A stretch of DNA of 64,000 bases from Terriglobia bacterium (GTDB lineage: Bacteria; Acidobacteriota; Terriglobia; Versatilivoradales; Versatilivoraceae). The position numbers and the translations under genes were made by a program. Shown here piece after piece: positions 55,579 to 64,000 of the stretch. The stretch lies in NCBI GenBank assembly GCA_022452285.1, contig JAKUNG010000010.1, positions 92,275 through 156,274 on the forward strand, written 5' to 3'. Position 1 is the stretch's first letter, and each line of letters begins with the position of its first letter. The notes under the pieces were generated by a model that worked only from the letters and a program-made list of their open reading frames with translations, made no database searches and was not told the DNA's origin.

Positions 55579-57888
55579 TTGTTGAAACAATTCCATTTTA
55601 AAGTTCTTGTTGCTGGAACAATGTTTTTAGGGTTTGTACTCGGTGTTAGCAGATCAGAAACCAAACAGTGGACATCGAATGGCCCTTTTGGTGCAACTAT
55701 TTCTGCTGTTGTCTCCCATCCTATTGATCCTCATACATTTTACCTTTCGACTAGTAAAGGGAGTGTTTTTAGAACTACCAATGGAGGAGATACGTGGGAA
55801 GCAAGGAATAGTGGCTTAAGTGGAAGTCAAATTGAGACAATGGTGATAGATTTTTCTAACCCATTAATTCTTTATGTTGGAACAATTTCCGGAGAAATTT
55901 TTAGGAGTGATGACGGAGGGGAAAATTGGATTTCTCCGGGTTCCCGATTGCCAGGAGAAGCTGTTCAAGCCCTTGTCATTGATCTGGATAAGTCGTCTAC
56001 TCTATATACTGCTACATTTGGTGGGGGTGTTTTCAAGAGTAAAAATAGAGGGAAAAATTGGAAACCTATAAATAAAGGGCTGTTAGGGAAACAGATTGAG
56101 ACTTTGTTAATTGATCCTATCGACCATAATATTTTTTATGTAGGGACTCGACGTTTTGGGGTGTTTACAAGTTTCAATAAGGGTAAAAACTGGAAGAAAA
56201 ACGGTTTGGACGGAGCTTGGGTTTCGAGTCTAATTGTTGATCCAGTTAATCCCAAAAATCTCTATGCAGTAACAGATGGAAACTTGGGTAGTGCGGTTCA
56301 TAAAAGTATCGACCGCGGTGCAAGTTGGAAAATATTGAGAAAGAGTCCCGAAATCATTAGCTTAGTTATAAATCCGTTAAATTCATCCGATCTTTTTCTT
56401 GGAACACTTACTGAAGGGTTACTTAAAACAACGGATGGTGGTATTCGGTGGGAGACTATAAAAGCTCCTGTAGGGACAAAAGCTTCAGTCCATGAATTTG
56501 AAACTACGATAAAACCATTGTTAGAAAAAAACTGCTTTAGCTGTCATAATTCCGATAGTCATAAAAGCGGACTGGTTCTTGAAACTCAAGAATTAGTTGC
56601 TCAAGGTGGTGCTCTTCAAGGTCCAGCAATTATTCCTGGAAAAAGTCATGAGAGTCCTTTGATCCAGCGTCTGCGTGGAACTAAAGCACCCCAGATGCCT
56701 TTAAATGGAAATCCCCTTTCAGAAAAACAAATTGATTTAATTGCCAAGTGGATTGATAACTTGGATCCCAAAGTTTTTGCCCAGAATAAAGACTCTAAAA
56801 AAGAAAGCTTGCCTAGTTTATTTCCTGTCAAGTCCATGGTTTTTGATTCAGTTGATGGATCTAAAATTTATGCGGGAACTAGAGGTGTAGGTGTTTTCAA
56901 GAGTGTTGATGGAGGTGCTACTTGGAAATCTTCCAATCAGGGTTTAACTGAAATTGTTGTACAGGCTGTAGCTATTGATCCTGTTGATTTTAATTTGGCT
57001 TATGCAGGGACATATGGTTCTGGTATTTTCAAGAGTATTGACGGAGGTCAAACTTGGATAAGTGCTAATGAAGGTTTAACCGAAAAACGAATAGAAACTT
57101 TTCTTATACATCCTACTGAGCCAAAGAAACTTTTTGTAGGAACATTTGGCAGTGGGGTTTTTAAAAGTAATGATCAAGGGGAAAAATGGACTTCAGCTAA
57201 CAGTGGTTTACCTCCCTCAAGTATTATTAGATCGTTGATTGGACATCCAAATAATGCATCTATCCTATATGCTACAGTAGATGGGAGGGGAATTTTTAAA
57301 TCGGTAGATAGTGCTGCATCATGGGAAAGTGTCAACAAAGGCATTAGTAATAAGCAAATACAAGCTTTGGTAATTGATCCGTTGACTCCTGATAAATTGT
57401 ATGCGGCTTCTGATGGTTCGGGGATTTTTAAGACAATTAATGGTGGAGGCAACTGGGCCCAACTTCAAGATAGTTTATTGAATACTTTAATTGATGATTT
57501 AGTGATCGATCCTCTTTCTCCATCAACACTTTATGCAGGAACTTTTGGTAGTGGCCTGTTCAAAAGTATTAATGAGGGAGTTGCTTGGTCTTCAATTAGC
57601 CAAGGATTACCGATTTTGCCAGTTGTTCGCTCTCTGGTTGTGAATCCTAATCGGCCATCAACTGTTTACCTGACTCTTTCTCAGGGATTGTTTAGAAGTA
57701 TTGATGGCGGAACTAGTTGGAAAAAGATCGGGATTGACCAAGTTGGCAAAAGACAACTAGGTATTCAAAAACAAATGTTAAGCGGAGCAATTGATTTGTC
57801 AGAAACACCAAATCTTTATAGTGGTACTTCTATCGGTGTTTTTAAAATGTCTTTAAAAGATTTTAAAGAAAAAAGTTTGGATAACTAG
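55579..57888 (+). CDS. Secreted sortilin/BNR-repeat propeller with an inserted PSCyt1 cytochrome module
   Basis: A 769-residue exported protein (signal about 1-28). It is built from a dozen or so repeats of the VPS10/BNR type, each with a core like GVFKSVDGGATWKSSNQGL and a strand such as VIDPLTPDKLYAAS. Between the repeat blocks (about 307-395) sits a complete PSCyt1 module with C319-FS-C322-H323, FETTIKPLLEKNC and QMPLNGNPLSEKQIDLIAKWID, closely like that of the 36772-39342 protein. This suggests a redox domain inside a binding propeller. The start is TTG; the next gene begins 8 bp after the stop. Confidence 0.85.
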   Translation: MLKQFHFKVLVAGTMFLGFVLGVSRSETKQWTSNGPFGATISAVVSHPIDPHTFYLSTSKGSVFRTTNGGDTWEARNSGLSGSQIETMVIDFSNPLILYVGTISGEIFRSDDGGENWISPGSRLPGEAVQALVIDLDKSSTLYTATFGGGVFKSKNRGKNWKPINKGLLGKQIETLLIDPIDHNIFYVGTRRFGVFTSFNKGKNWKKNGLDGAWVSSLIVDPVNPKNLYAVTDGNLGSAVHKSIDRGASWKILRKSPEIISLVINPLNSSDLFLGTLTEGLLKTTDGGIRWETIKAPVGTKASVHEFETTIKPLLEKNCFSCHNSDSHKSGLVLETQELVAQGGALQGPAIIPGKSHESPLIQRLRGTKAPQMPLNGNPLSEKQIDLIAKWIDNLDPKVFAQNKDSKKESLPSLFPVKSMVFDSVDGSKIYAGTRGVGVFKSVDGGATWKSSNQGLTEIVVQAVAIDPVDFNLAYAGTYGSGIFKSIDGGQTWISANEGLTEKRIETFLIHPTEPKKLFVGTFGSGVFKSNDQGEKWTSANSGLPPSSIIRSLIGHPNNASILYATVDGRGIFKSVDSAASWESVNKGISNKQIQALVIDPLTPDKLYAASDGSGIFKTINGGGNWAQLQDSLLNTLIDDLVIDPLSPSTLYAGTFGSGLFKSINEGVAWSSISQGLPILPVVRSLVVNPNRPSTVYLTLSQGLFRSIDGGTSWKKIGIDQVGKRQLGIQKQMLSGAIDLSETPNLYSGTSIGVFKMSLKDFKEKSLDN

Positions 57889-57892
57889 GAGG
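57887..57892 (+). promoter_or_regulatory. Ribosome-binding site fixing a TTG start
   Basis: A perfect AGGAGG, overlapping the stop of the preceding gene, 4 bases before the TTG at 57897. It supports the unusual start codon and coupling of the two genes. Confidence 0.75.
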
Positions 57893-57896
57893 CTTT

Positions 57897-58907
57897 TTGG
57901 AACCTTTTGTTGATTCAACTAGATATGTTAATGATGGGCTGGAATTGCGAACTCGGATGAATCGAGATGGCTACCTTTACATTAGAAATTTGCTACCTCA
58001 GAAAATTCTTGAAGAGTTGCGTTTAAAGTGGTTAGGAATTTTAGGTGAAGCAGGTTGGTTAGAAAAAGGAACAGCGCCTGAAAGTGGAATTCCAAATTTA
58101 GATGCTTTTTGTGTTGAACCTGAAATCCCCTACATGGAGGTAATGACTAAAGTTTTTTCATTAATAGAATACCATTCCATTCCCCATCATTCCAATGTTG
58201 TTGGTTTTTTTGAACGAATGTTAGGTGGGACGATTATAAGTCACCCTCGTTTGATAGGTCGGACAATTTTTCCGCAAAGAACCGATTATACTACTCCTCC
58301 CCATCAGGACTGGGTTCCCATTCAGGGAACTCCTGAAACTTATACAGCATGGATTCCTTTGAGTGATGTTACCAAGGAAATGGGAGGTTTACAGCTTTGT
58401 ACTGGTTCTCATCAAAGTGGGATTTATGATTTTCAACCAGCCTTGGGAGCAGGAGCAATGGAAGTTGTTGACCCACTTGAAGGAACATGGGTTAACAACC
58501 CAATGCAACAAGGAGATATAGTTTTTTTTCATAGTATGATGGTACACAAAGGTGTATCTAATAATGCCAAGCAATTGCGTCTTTCAATGGATGCCCGATT
58601 CCAGAGGACTGATCAACCGATTTGTCCCAACAGTCTTGAACCACATGGCAAAGAAGTGAGGGATTGGAAAGCAATTTATAAAGATTGGCCTCAGAATAAC
58701 CAACTGAAATATTACTGGAAGAAGTATGATCTTAGATTTCAGCCTTATGACTTGAGTTATAATGAAAAAAGAGATCAACTTGGTTTTGCAATGGCTGCTG
58801 CTGGAGATTCCCGGGCTCTTTCAGTTCTTCAAAGAATTATTGCTCGGGGTGATGACACTGCAAAACGAGTTAAAGCTGAAAAATTGTTGGCTAAGTTGAA
58901 AAATTAA
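57897..58907 (+). CDS. Phytanoyl-CoA dioxygenase (PhyH) family Fe(II)/2-oxoglutarate enzyme
   Basis: A 336-residue cytoplasmic oxygenase. The iron triad is H136-x-D138 (PPHQDW) and H217 (MMVHKG), and R228 is placed to bind 2-oxoglutarate. PhyH-type enzymes hydroxylate lipids, small acids or phosphonates; substrate unknown. The C-terminal 60 residues are helical and extend past the core. Coupled to the propeller-cytochrome gene upstream. Confidence 0.88.
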   Translation: MEPFVDSTRYVNDGLELRTRMNRDGYLYIRNLLPQKILEELRLKWLGILGEAGWLEKGTAPESGIPNLDAFCVEPEIPYMEVMTKVFSLIEYHSIPHHSNVVGFFERMLGGTIISHPRLIGRTIFPQRTDYTTPPHQDWVPIQGTPETYTAWIPLSDVTKEMGGLQLCTGSHQSGIYDFQPALGAGAMEVVDPLEGTWVNNPMQQGDIVFFHSMMVHKGVSNNAKQLRLSMDARFQRTDQPICPNSLEPHGKEVRDWKAIYKDWPQNNQLKYYWKKYDLRFQPYDLSYNEKRDQLGFAMAAAGDSRALSVLQRIIARGDDTAKRVKAEKLLAKLKN

Positions 58908-59117
58908 CTATTAAGAAACGGGAATATTATTGGTGAACTAAAACTCTCATAAACCTTTACTCACCTTAAGCTTTATTAAATTTTCTGCTAATCTTAGCAA
59001 TTAAAATAATGAAACTTATTAGTTTTAGGGTCTGGTATAGAGAAAGTCTTTATTGTTATCATTGATTGGTGATAGAAGTTTTTAAGATTAATGTAGTAAC
59101 TAGTAAGGGGCTAAATT

Positions 59118-60818
59118 ATGAAATCAATAACAAGACGAGGTTTTTTGATTGCTGGAGCAGGGGGGCTGACGCAACTCCTGCAGGCTAAATCTAAGAAAAA
59201 GTCCTCAAAAAAATTGTCGAAGAAAAGACGCCTGCTATTTAATTGGGATGGATCTATGATCCATTGTTGGGGTCGGCAAGCATTACCCCATTCGTATGGT
59301 CCACTGACACGTGAACAATTCTCATCTTTGGTGTTTACACCGATAGAGAATACTGGTGTGGACACAGTCTGTTTTAGTTTTGGTAGTGGGAATGTGGCGG
59401 AATACCAAAGCAATGTACTGGAATGGCCTGGGGAAGCGGATCGGTTTGAGTTTCCCGAGAGCAAGACTTGGCATGGAGGTGTCGAAGTTGATCCAAAGGA
59501 TCAATATCTAAATCCTAAAGGTTTGTCTGACGCAGGACATAACCCTCCAAGTGTGATTGTAGAAGAATGTCACAAAAGAGGTTTAGATGCTTTTGTTTCT
59601 TTGAGGATGAATGATATCCATGATGGTCAACATTCTAAGGGTACATTACCAAATCCTGAGCTGCCCACGTTTAAGAGAATAAATCCAGACTGGTTGGTTG
59701 ATGATTTGGACTGGTGGTCCGTATTGGATTATTCTCACCCACGAGTTCGGGCTTTAAAGCTTAGGGTAGTAGAAGAATTTTTTGATCGATGGGATTTTGA
59801 TGGTATTGAGCTAGACTGGCTGCGTCACTCACTCTATTTCCACAGGGGGACGGAAAAAGAAAAAGGGAAATATCTCACAGATTTTATGCGAACTGTGAGA
59901 AAAAGTTTGCAAAAAAAAGCGGCTAAACGAGGCAGACCAATTGAGATTGCTGTGCGCATTCCAGAACGAATAGAATGGTGTCATGCTGGAGGTTTTGAGA
60001 TTGATCAGTGGTTAAAAGAAGACCTGATAGACATGTTAATTTTGGGTCAAGGATTGACAGAACTGCCAACCTTAAATGAATTTAGAGGTTTGATGAAAGA
60101 TCGCCAACTGCCTATTTACCCTAGTCTTTATTGTTACGGAAATAGTTATGCAATTAGTCCAGATGAAGTTATTCGGGGTAGTGCTGCTAATTTATGGAAT
60201 GATGGTGCAGATGGACTTTACACTTTTAACTGGTTTCTTTATGGAAAATGGCGCAAACATCTCCTCCAAGAAATTGCTGATCCAAAGCGAATGCAGAGGA
60301 AGGATAAACATTACACTTTAGTTCAGCGCTTTGAAGCAAGTCCTAGGCAACCTGGTGCTGATTTTGTTCGGTACAATACTGCTTCAAAAAATGCCCCTGT
60401 CCCACTTAATTTAATCGTTGCTGACGGTCCGAATGTCCTTCACATTCCAGTGGCTGATGACCTCAAACATAGTCGTCTCAAAAGTGCAGAGTTATGGTTG
60501 GCTTTAGACTACTCTCAGCCAGGTGATAGACTGGCTTTTTCTATGAGTGGAACTCCCTTAACCGCGGGAGAAGTGGATCCTGAATCCAGTTGGGTAACAT
60601 TAGGTCAGGAAATCAGTCCATTACCTGGAAACGGAATGATTGGATTTCCATCCAATGAATCGTATGACATGCGTTTTAAGGGATTACGGCTTAAGGTTCC
60701 TGTTTCTTCACTGAAAAAAGGGCGAAATGCACTTTCAATTCACTTACTTAAAAGAGGTTCTGGATCAGCAAAACCTTTGAGAGTTAGAAGGGTTGAATTG
60801 ATTACTCGGGTTTCTTAG
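59118..60818 (+). CDS. Tat-exported glycoside-hydrolase-like TIM-barrel protein
   Basis: A 566-residue protein with a twin-arginine signal (TRRGFLIAGAGG) and a Lys-rich spacer. The TIM barrel (about 40-400) has FDGIELDWLRH, the acidic strand end seen in GH families related to GHL10 and DUF4015. The C-terminal beta domain (about 410-566; GDRLAFSMSG ... LKKGRNALSIHLLKRG) also occurs in the gene at the right edge of the window. Probably a periplasmic or surface enzyme for an unidentified glycan. Confidence 0.75.
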   Translation: MKSITRRGFLIAGAGGLTQLLQAKSKKKSSKKLSKKRRLLFNWDGSMIHCWGRQALPHSYGPLTREQFSSLVFTPIENTGVDTVCFSFGSGNVAEYQSNVLEWPGEADRFEFPESKTWHGGVEVDPKDQYLNPKGLSDAGHNPPSVIVEECHKRGLDAFVSLRMNDIHDGQHSKGTLPNPELPTFKRINPDWLVDDLDWWSVLDYSHPRVRALKLRVVEEFFDRWDFDGIELDWLRHSLYFHRGTEKEKGKYLTDFMRTVRKSLQKKAAKRGRPIEIAVRIPERIEWCHAGGFEIDQWLKEDLIDMLILGQGLTELPTLNEFRGLMKDRQLPIYPSLYCYGNSYAISPDEVIRGSAANLWNDGADGLYTFNWFLYGKWRKHLLQEIADPKRMQRKDKHYTLVQRFEASPRQPGADFVRYNTASKNAPVPLNLIVADGPNVLHIPVADDLKHSRLKSAELWLALDYSQPGDRLAFSMSGTPLTAGEVDPESSWVTLGQEISPLPGNGMIGFPSNESYDMRFKGLRLKVPVSSLKKGRNALSIHLLKRGSGSAKPLRVRRVELITRVS

Positions 60819-61109
60819 GCTGAATTCCTAGTTTAATAAGGAATCACTAATTAATAAGTATAAAAACTAGTATCTTACTCTGTCGATTTAATTGGTCTAA
60901 GCTTTGTGTGTGTTTTGAATGATTTGGGCAAGACTAATTTTTAATCAGTTTATTCTGGACCCTAGAAAGAAACTTTTCTTTGTTTAGCGTTTTGTTTTCT
61001 CCCTTACTGCTTAGTACATCTTGCATTCTTTAGCTTTAGGGGATCCATCCTTCATCAATTCAGAAGAAAAGGCCTGAGCAGGGCACCTCCACTCTGGTAA
61101 GATATTTCT
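60819..61109. other. 291-bp intergenic region
   Basis: AT-rich spacer without a recognisable promoter, repeat or coding remnant. Confidence 0.4.
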
Positions 61110-62186
61110 ATGGTAACTAGAAGAAGTATTTTAGGATCTTTAGCAACAGCATCTCTTGGAAAGTTATTCTTCCAGGCTCCTGTTACCACCGCAGCAGTAT
61201 CTCCTAACCATAAGATCCGTGTTGGTGCTCTGAATGTTGGTGACTACACTTTTTGGGGGATCTGGGCTGATATTTTGTCTAAGAAAGGCGAGTTTGGTGG
61301 TGGACTTTTGGATATGGAAATTAGCCACTGCTGGGACGTAAATCTGCAGAAAGCGCAAACTTTTGCTTCAAAGTATCATTGTGAAGTCGTTGAAAAATAC
61401 GATGGAATGTTGGGAAAGGTAGATGCAATTGCTTTTGGAGGAATCTATGAAGTTCCATGGCAGCATCTCTTAGCTAGGCCCTATGTCGAAGCAGGTGTTC
61501 CAACTTATCTTAGTCGTCCTTTCAGTTATCGAATGCGGGACATAGATTTTATTTTGGATCTGGCGGCTAAACGAAACACTCCTTTAATGGCCACTAGTGT
61601 TCAAGAACATTATTATCAGGCTTCTTACCTTCAAAAAAGATTGGATCAGTTGGGCATTATTAAGAGCATTCAAGGGTTTTGTCGTAGCGACGAATATCCT
61701 GCCCATTTTCATATTCCATGGTTCATTTTGCGCACAGTTGGCTACGATGTTGACAAGGTATCGTTGATTACTGACGATGCAAGGAAGGCATCCTTTTTGC
61801 AGGAAACAATCCTTTTCAAAAAACAGAAAGGACAACCACCTTTTCTAGCTTCCCTTCATGGACTTACTGAGAGTCACTATCTTTATGTAAATGTTATTGC
61901 TGAAAGAGGCAATCAAATAATTACAGTTGACCGGAGTCCTAATAAGAAAGAAACCCTTTATCACTACTTTGCTCCTCAACTTGTAGATATGCAGAGGACA
62001 TTTCGAGGAGAAAGTTTTCAGTCTTTCGATATTATTCGAAAAAAGACTCAGATTTTTCTTGCTGGTTACTACTCACATTTAGAAAGAGGGGGTCAGTTGA
62101 CTGGATTAGATGATGTTCCACTTGATTGGTCACCGGATTACTTCAAATCAGGATGGATTGATGAAGGTATCTTCCAAATAAGGTAA
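61110..62186 (+). CDS. Tat-exported Gfo/Idh-like oxidoreductase family protein
   Basis: A 358-residue protein with a twin-arginine signal (TRRSILGSLATASLG) followed by a Gfo/Idh/MocA-like Rossmann domain. The usual GxGxxG is replaced by GALNVGDYTFWG, and the EKP motif by SRPF, so cofactor binding is doubtful. Exported Gfo/Idh relatives of this type are common in Planctomycetota and Acidobacteriota. It precedes a flavoprotein gene by 55 bp. Confidence 0.7.
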   Translation: MVTRRSILGSLATASLGKLFFQAPVTTAAVSPNHKIRVGALNVGDYTFWGIWADILSKKGEFGGGLLDMEISHCWDVNLQKAQTFASKYHCEVVEKYDGMLGKVDAIAFGGIYEVPWQHLLARPYVEAGVPTYLSRPFSYRMRDIDFILDLAAKRNTPLMATSVQEHYYQASYLQKRLDQLGIIKSIQGFCRSDEYPAHFHIPWFILRTVGYDVDKVSLITDDARKASFLQETILFKKQKGQPPFLASLHGLTESHYLYVNVIAERGNQIITVDRSPNKKETLYHYFAPQLVDMQRTFRGESFQSFDIIRKKTQIFLAGYYSHLERGGQLTGLDDVPLDWSPDYFKSGWIDEGIFQIR

Positions 62187-62241
62187 AAAAGATTTTTGGA
62201 TACCAAATTAATTTAGTTTCAAATACAAGTGGTTTTGACAA

Positions 62242-63489
62242 ATGGAAAGAAGATCAGACGTTATTGTAATTGGTGGAGGGTCAGTAGGTGTTTGTACCGC
62301 CTATTATCTGGCAAAGAAAAATTTCCAGGTCACTTTGATAGAGAAAGGGCAGATTTGTTCAGGGTGTTCTTACGGCAATGCCTGCATGATTGTGCCTAGC
62401 CACGCAATGCCAATTCCTGCACCCGGAGTGATTAAGAAATCTTTGAAGTGGATTTTTAAAGAAGATAGCCCGTTACTGATTCGTCCACAGCTGGACAGGC
62501 AACTTTTTTCTTGGTTTTTACGGTTTGCTGCCTCTTGTCGTGAGAAACCTATGGCAAAAACCATACCGATTTTGAGGGACCTTGGGCGAGCTAGTCTACT
62601 CTTGTTTAGGGAACTCGCTGCAGCTGAAGATTTGTCTTTTGATTTTAAACAGCGTGGATTGATGACTGTCTATAGCAGTACAGCTGGATTGGAAGAGGGT
62701 AAGGAGGAGGCAGAACTACTATCTAAACATGGTTTATCAGTTAGCTTGCTTACGGGGGATGAGGCACGTGAATTAGAACCAGCCCTTAATAATACGGTTG
62801 TAGGAGCTATTTATTCAGATGAGGACGCTCATGGGAGTTCATTTCAGTTTGTCACCGGTATGGGGACAGTGGTTAAAAACCTAGGAGTCACCGTCGAAAC
62901 TGACACAGAGGTAACAGGGTGGTTAATAGATAGACAAACTCCTTTTGGAGTAAAAACCAATAGAGGAGATTTCTATGCTAAAGAAATTGTTTTGGCAATG
63001 GGTTCATGGACACCCATTTTAACTAGTCAGCTTGGGGTTAGGGTTCCAGTACAGGCGGGAAAAGGGTATAGCATGACAATGGACCGCCCCTCAATCAGTC
63101 CAGAAATTCCTTTTATCCATGCAGAAAGAAAAGTTGGAGTGACTACTATTGGTAATCGATTACGGTTTGCCGGAACTATGGAGTTTGCTGGTCTGGACTT
63201 AAGCTTAAATAAGACTCGGATGAAAAGTATTCAGAAGGGAGCTGCAGAAGTACTTTCTGGACCAGAGGATCCGAGCAATGTTGAGTATTGGTGTGGGTTA
63301 CGACCCTGTACGCCTGATGGACGACCTATTATAGATAGGCTCCCAAATTATCCGAATATATATCTCTCAACTGGTCATGCTATGCTGGGATATACTCATG
63401 GCCCCATTAGCGGAAAACTAATGGCGGAATTGATTAACAGGGAAACACCATCTCTGTCTTTAGAAGCTCTAAAGCTAAATCGTTTCTAA
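62242..63489 (+). CDS. FAD-dependent D-amino-acid dehydrogenase-like oxidoreductase (DadA/DAO family)
   Basis: A 415-residue flavoprotein with the N-terminal FAD motif VIGGGSVGVCTAYYLA, the acidic end of the second strand (VTLIEKG), and the C-terminal GLRPCTPDGRPIIDRLP...STGHAMLGYTHGPISG block of the DAO superfamily. Closest in style to DadA and D-hydroxyproline dehydrogenases. It likely passes electrons to the quinone pool. Substrate not assignable. Confidence 0.85.
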   Translation: MERRSDVIVIGGGSVGVCTAYYLAKKNFQVTLIEKGQICSGCSYGNACMIVPSHAMPIPAPGVIKKSLKWIFKEDSPLLIRPQLDRQLFSWFLRFAASCREKPMAKTIPILRDLGRASLLLFRELAAAEDLSFDFKQRGLMTVYSSTAGLEEGKEEAELLSKHGLSVSLLTGDEARELEPALNNTVVGAIYSDEDAHGSSFQFVTGMGTVVKNLGVTVETDTEVTGWLIDRQTPFGVKTNRGDFYAKEIVLAMGSWTPILTSQLGVRVPVQAGKGYSMTMDRPSISPEIPFIHAERKVGVTTIGNRLRFAGTMEFAGLDLSLNKTRMKSIQKGAAEVLSGPEDPSNVEYWCGLRPCTPDGRPIIDRLPNYPNIYLSTGHAMLGYTHGPISGKLMAELINRETPSLSLEALKLNRF

Positions 63490-63526
63490 TTAATAGCTAC
63501 TTAATTTTCTCAGGTTTAATAATAAC

Positions 63527-64000
63527 TCAAGCAGACTGGTATTTGAGATCAACCTCAACCATGCTGAGTTTCAAAGGTGTCTTGAGGCCAGGAGGGCGTT
63601 TTACAAGCCGAACCTGAATGATATTTTTTCCCTGCTGCAGAGGCGGGCAATCGACATCGTATTCAAGAGTTCCCGTCAAAAATTTTCCGCCATAGGGCCC
63701 ACGTGACTTGTTCCAATAAGAAACTAAGTCAAAAGAGTCTGAACTTCTTTGAGGTAAGCGGTGACCATTTAAAATGACTTCGATTTTATCCTGGGATGTA
63801 AAATTGTCGAAAAGCAGGCGCAATTGGGTTTTTTTCAAGCGGCCTTGATTTTTTGCTGAAATAAGATCATCTGAAATTCTAAGGCTCAGACGAGAGCCGG
63901 ATCCACTGGGCTTTTCAGTAAGCATTACAGGAAGTTGAACTGCAGGGACTGCTGATGAAAATGCAGCTCCATGCCCATTCCAGCTAGGGAACCAGCGTCG
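63527..64000 (-). CDS. 3' end of a gene running off the window; C-terminal beta domain
   Basis: The frame is open to the window edge (25 further codons beyond the ATG at 63925), so only the C-terminal 158 or so residues are seen. They resemble the last domain of the 59118-60818 protein: SRLSLRISDDL ... LKKTQLRLLFDNF ... LQQGKNIIQVRLVKRPPG. The rest of the protein, probably a secreted enzyme, lies beyond the right edge. Confidence 0.75.
   Translation of the reverse strand, partial: RRWFPSWNGHGAAFSSAVPAVQLPVMLTEKPSGSGSRLSLRISDDLISAKNQGRLKKTQLRLLFDNFTSQDKIEVILNGHRLPQRSSDSFDLVSYWNKSRGPYGGKFLTGTLEYDVDCPPLQQGKNIIQVRLVKRPPGLKTPLKLSMVEVDLKYQSA

Overview
The window is an AT-rich (roughly 40% GC by eye), densely coded stretch from a Gram-negative bacterium. 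The envelope genes are Skp/OmpH, FabZ, LpxA, LpxI and a TonB-like protein. Menaquinone appears to be made by the futalosine route (MqnE). The window also carries many 'planctomycete-type' secreted proteins: DUF1501, DUF1549/DUF1553, PSCyt1 c-type cytochrome modules and a PPC-domain protein. That mixture is typical of Acidobacteriota (Solibacter-like) and of Planctomycetota/Verrucomicrobiota. The lpxA-lpxI-Gfo/Idh-TonB order leans towards a marine-type acidobacterium, but the phylum is inference.

Layout. 1-8058: outer-membrane and lipid A genes, then the TrkA/TrkH potassium uptake pair. 8148-25878: mostly housekeeping genes (PcrA/UvrD helicase, Lon, MqnE, GlyA, ProS, PdxJ, hydrolases, a TlpA-like thioredoxin, HAD phosphatase, CYTH protein). 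A tRNA-Gln (CTG) lies here, followed by about 600 bp of non-coding DNA with DnaA-box-like motifs. 26422-36400: an accessory catabolic region. It has a four-gene operon (sialidase-like propeller, an Nramp-fold transporter without the metal motif, a sugar isomerase, a metallo-beta-lactamase-like protein with a damaged metal site), a divergent Hyi-like isomerase/HpaI-type aldolase pair, a Sel1 lipoprotein, a TnpB remnant, and an aldo/keto reductase-CoA transferase-enoyl-CoA hydratase operon. 36772-40852: a first cytochrome (PSD1)/DUF1501 pair. 41013-45311: a CpxA/CpxR-like two-component system, an SDR and an AEC permease.

45400-58907 is the most unusual locus. On the minus strand, two tandem DUF1501 paralogues are followed by a DUF1549/DUF1553 cytochrome protein, a 935-residue PPC-domain protein and a WD40 protein with a cytochrome module. 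On the plus strand are a sortilin/BNR-repeat propeller with a cytochrome module spliced into its middle and a phytanoyl-CoA-dioxygenase-like enzyme. 59118-64000 continues with Tat-exported proteins (a TIM-barrel glycosidase-like protein, a Gfo/Idh-like protein), a D-amino-acid-dehydrogenase-like flavoprotein, and the 3' end of a gene that leaves the window.

The accessory half reads as machinery for recognising and breaking down external organic matter (sugars, sugar acids, perhaps sulfated or methylated compounds). Secreted or periplasmic proteins come first, followed by cytoplasmic isomerases, aldolases and CoA enzymes. Mobile DNA is limited to small fossils: a 5' fragment of IS605-type tnpB and a fragment resembling a class-I glutamine amidotransferase. 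No CRISPR array, rRNA or prophage was seen.
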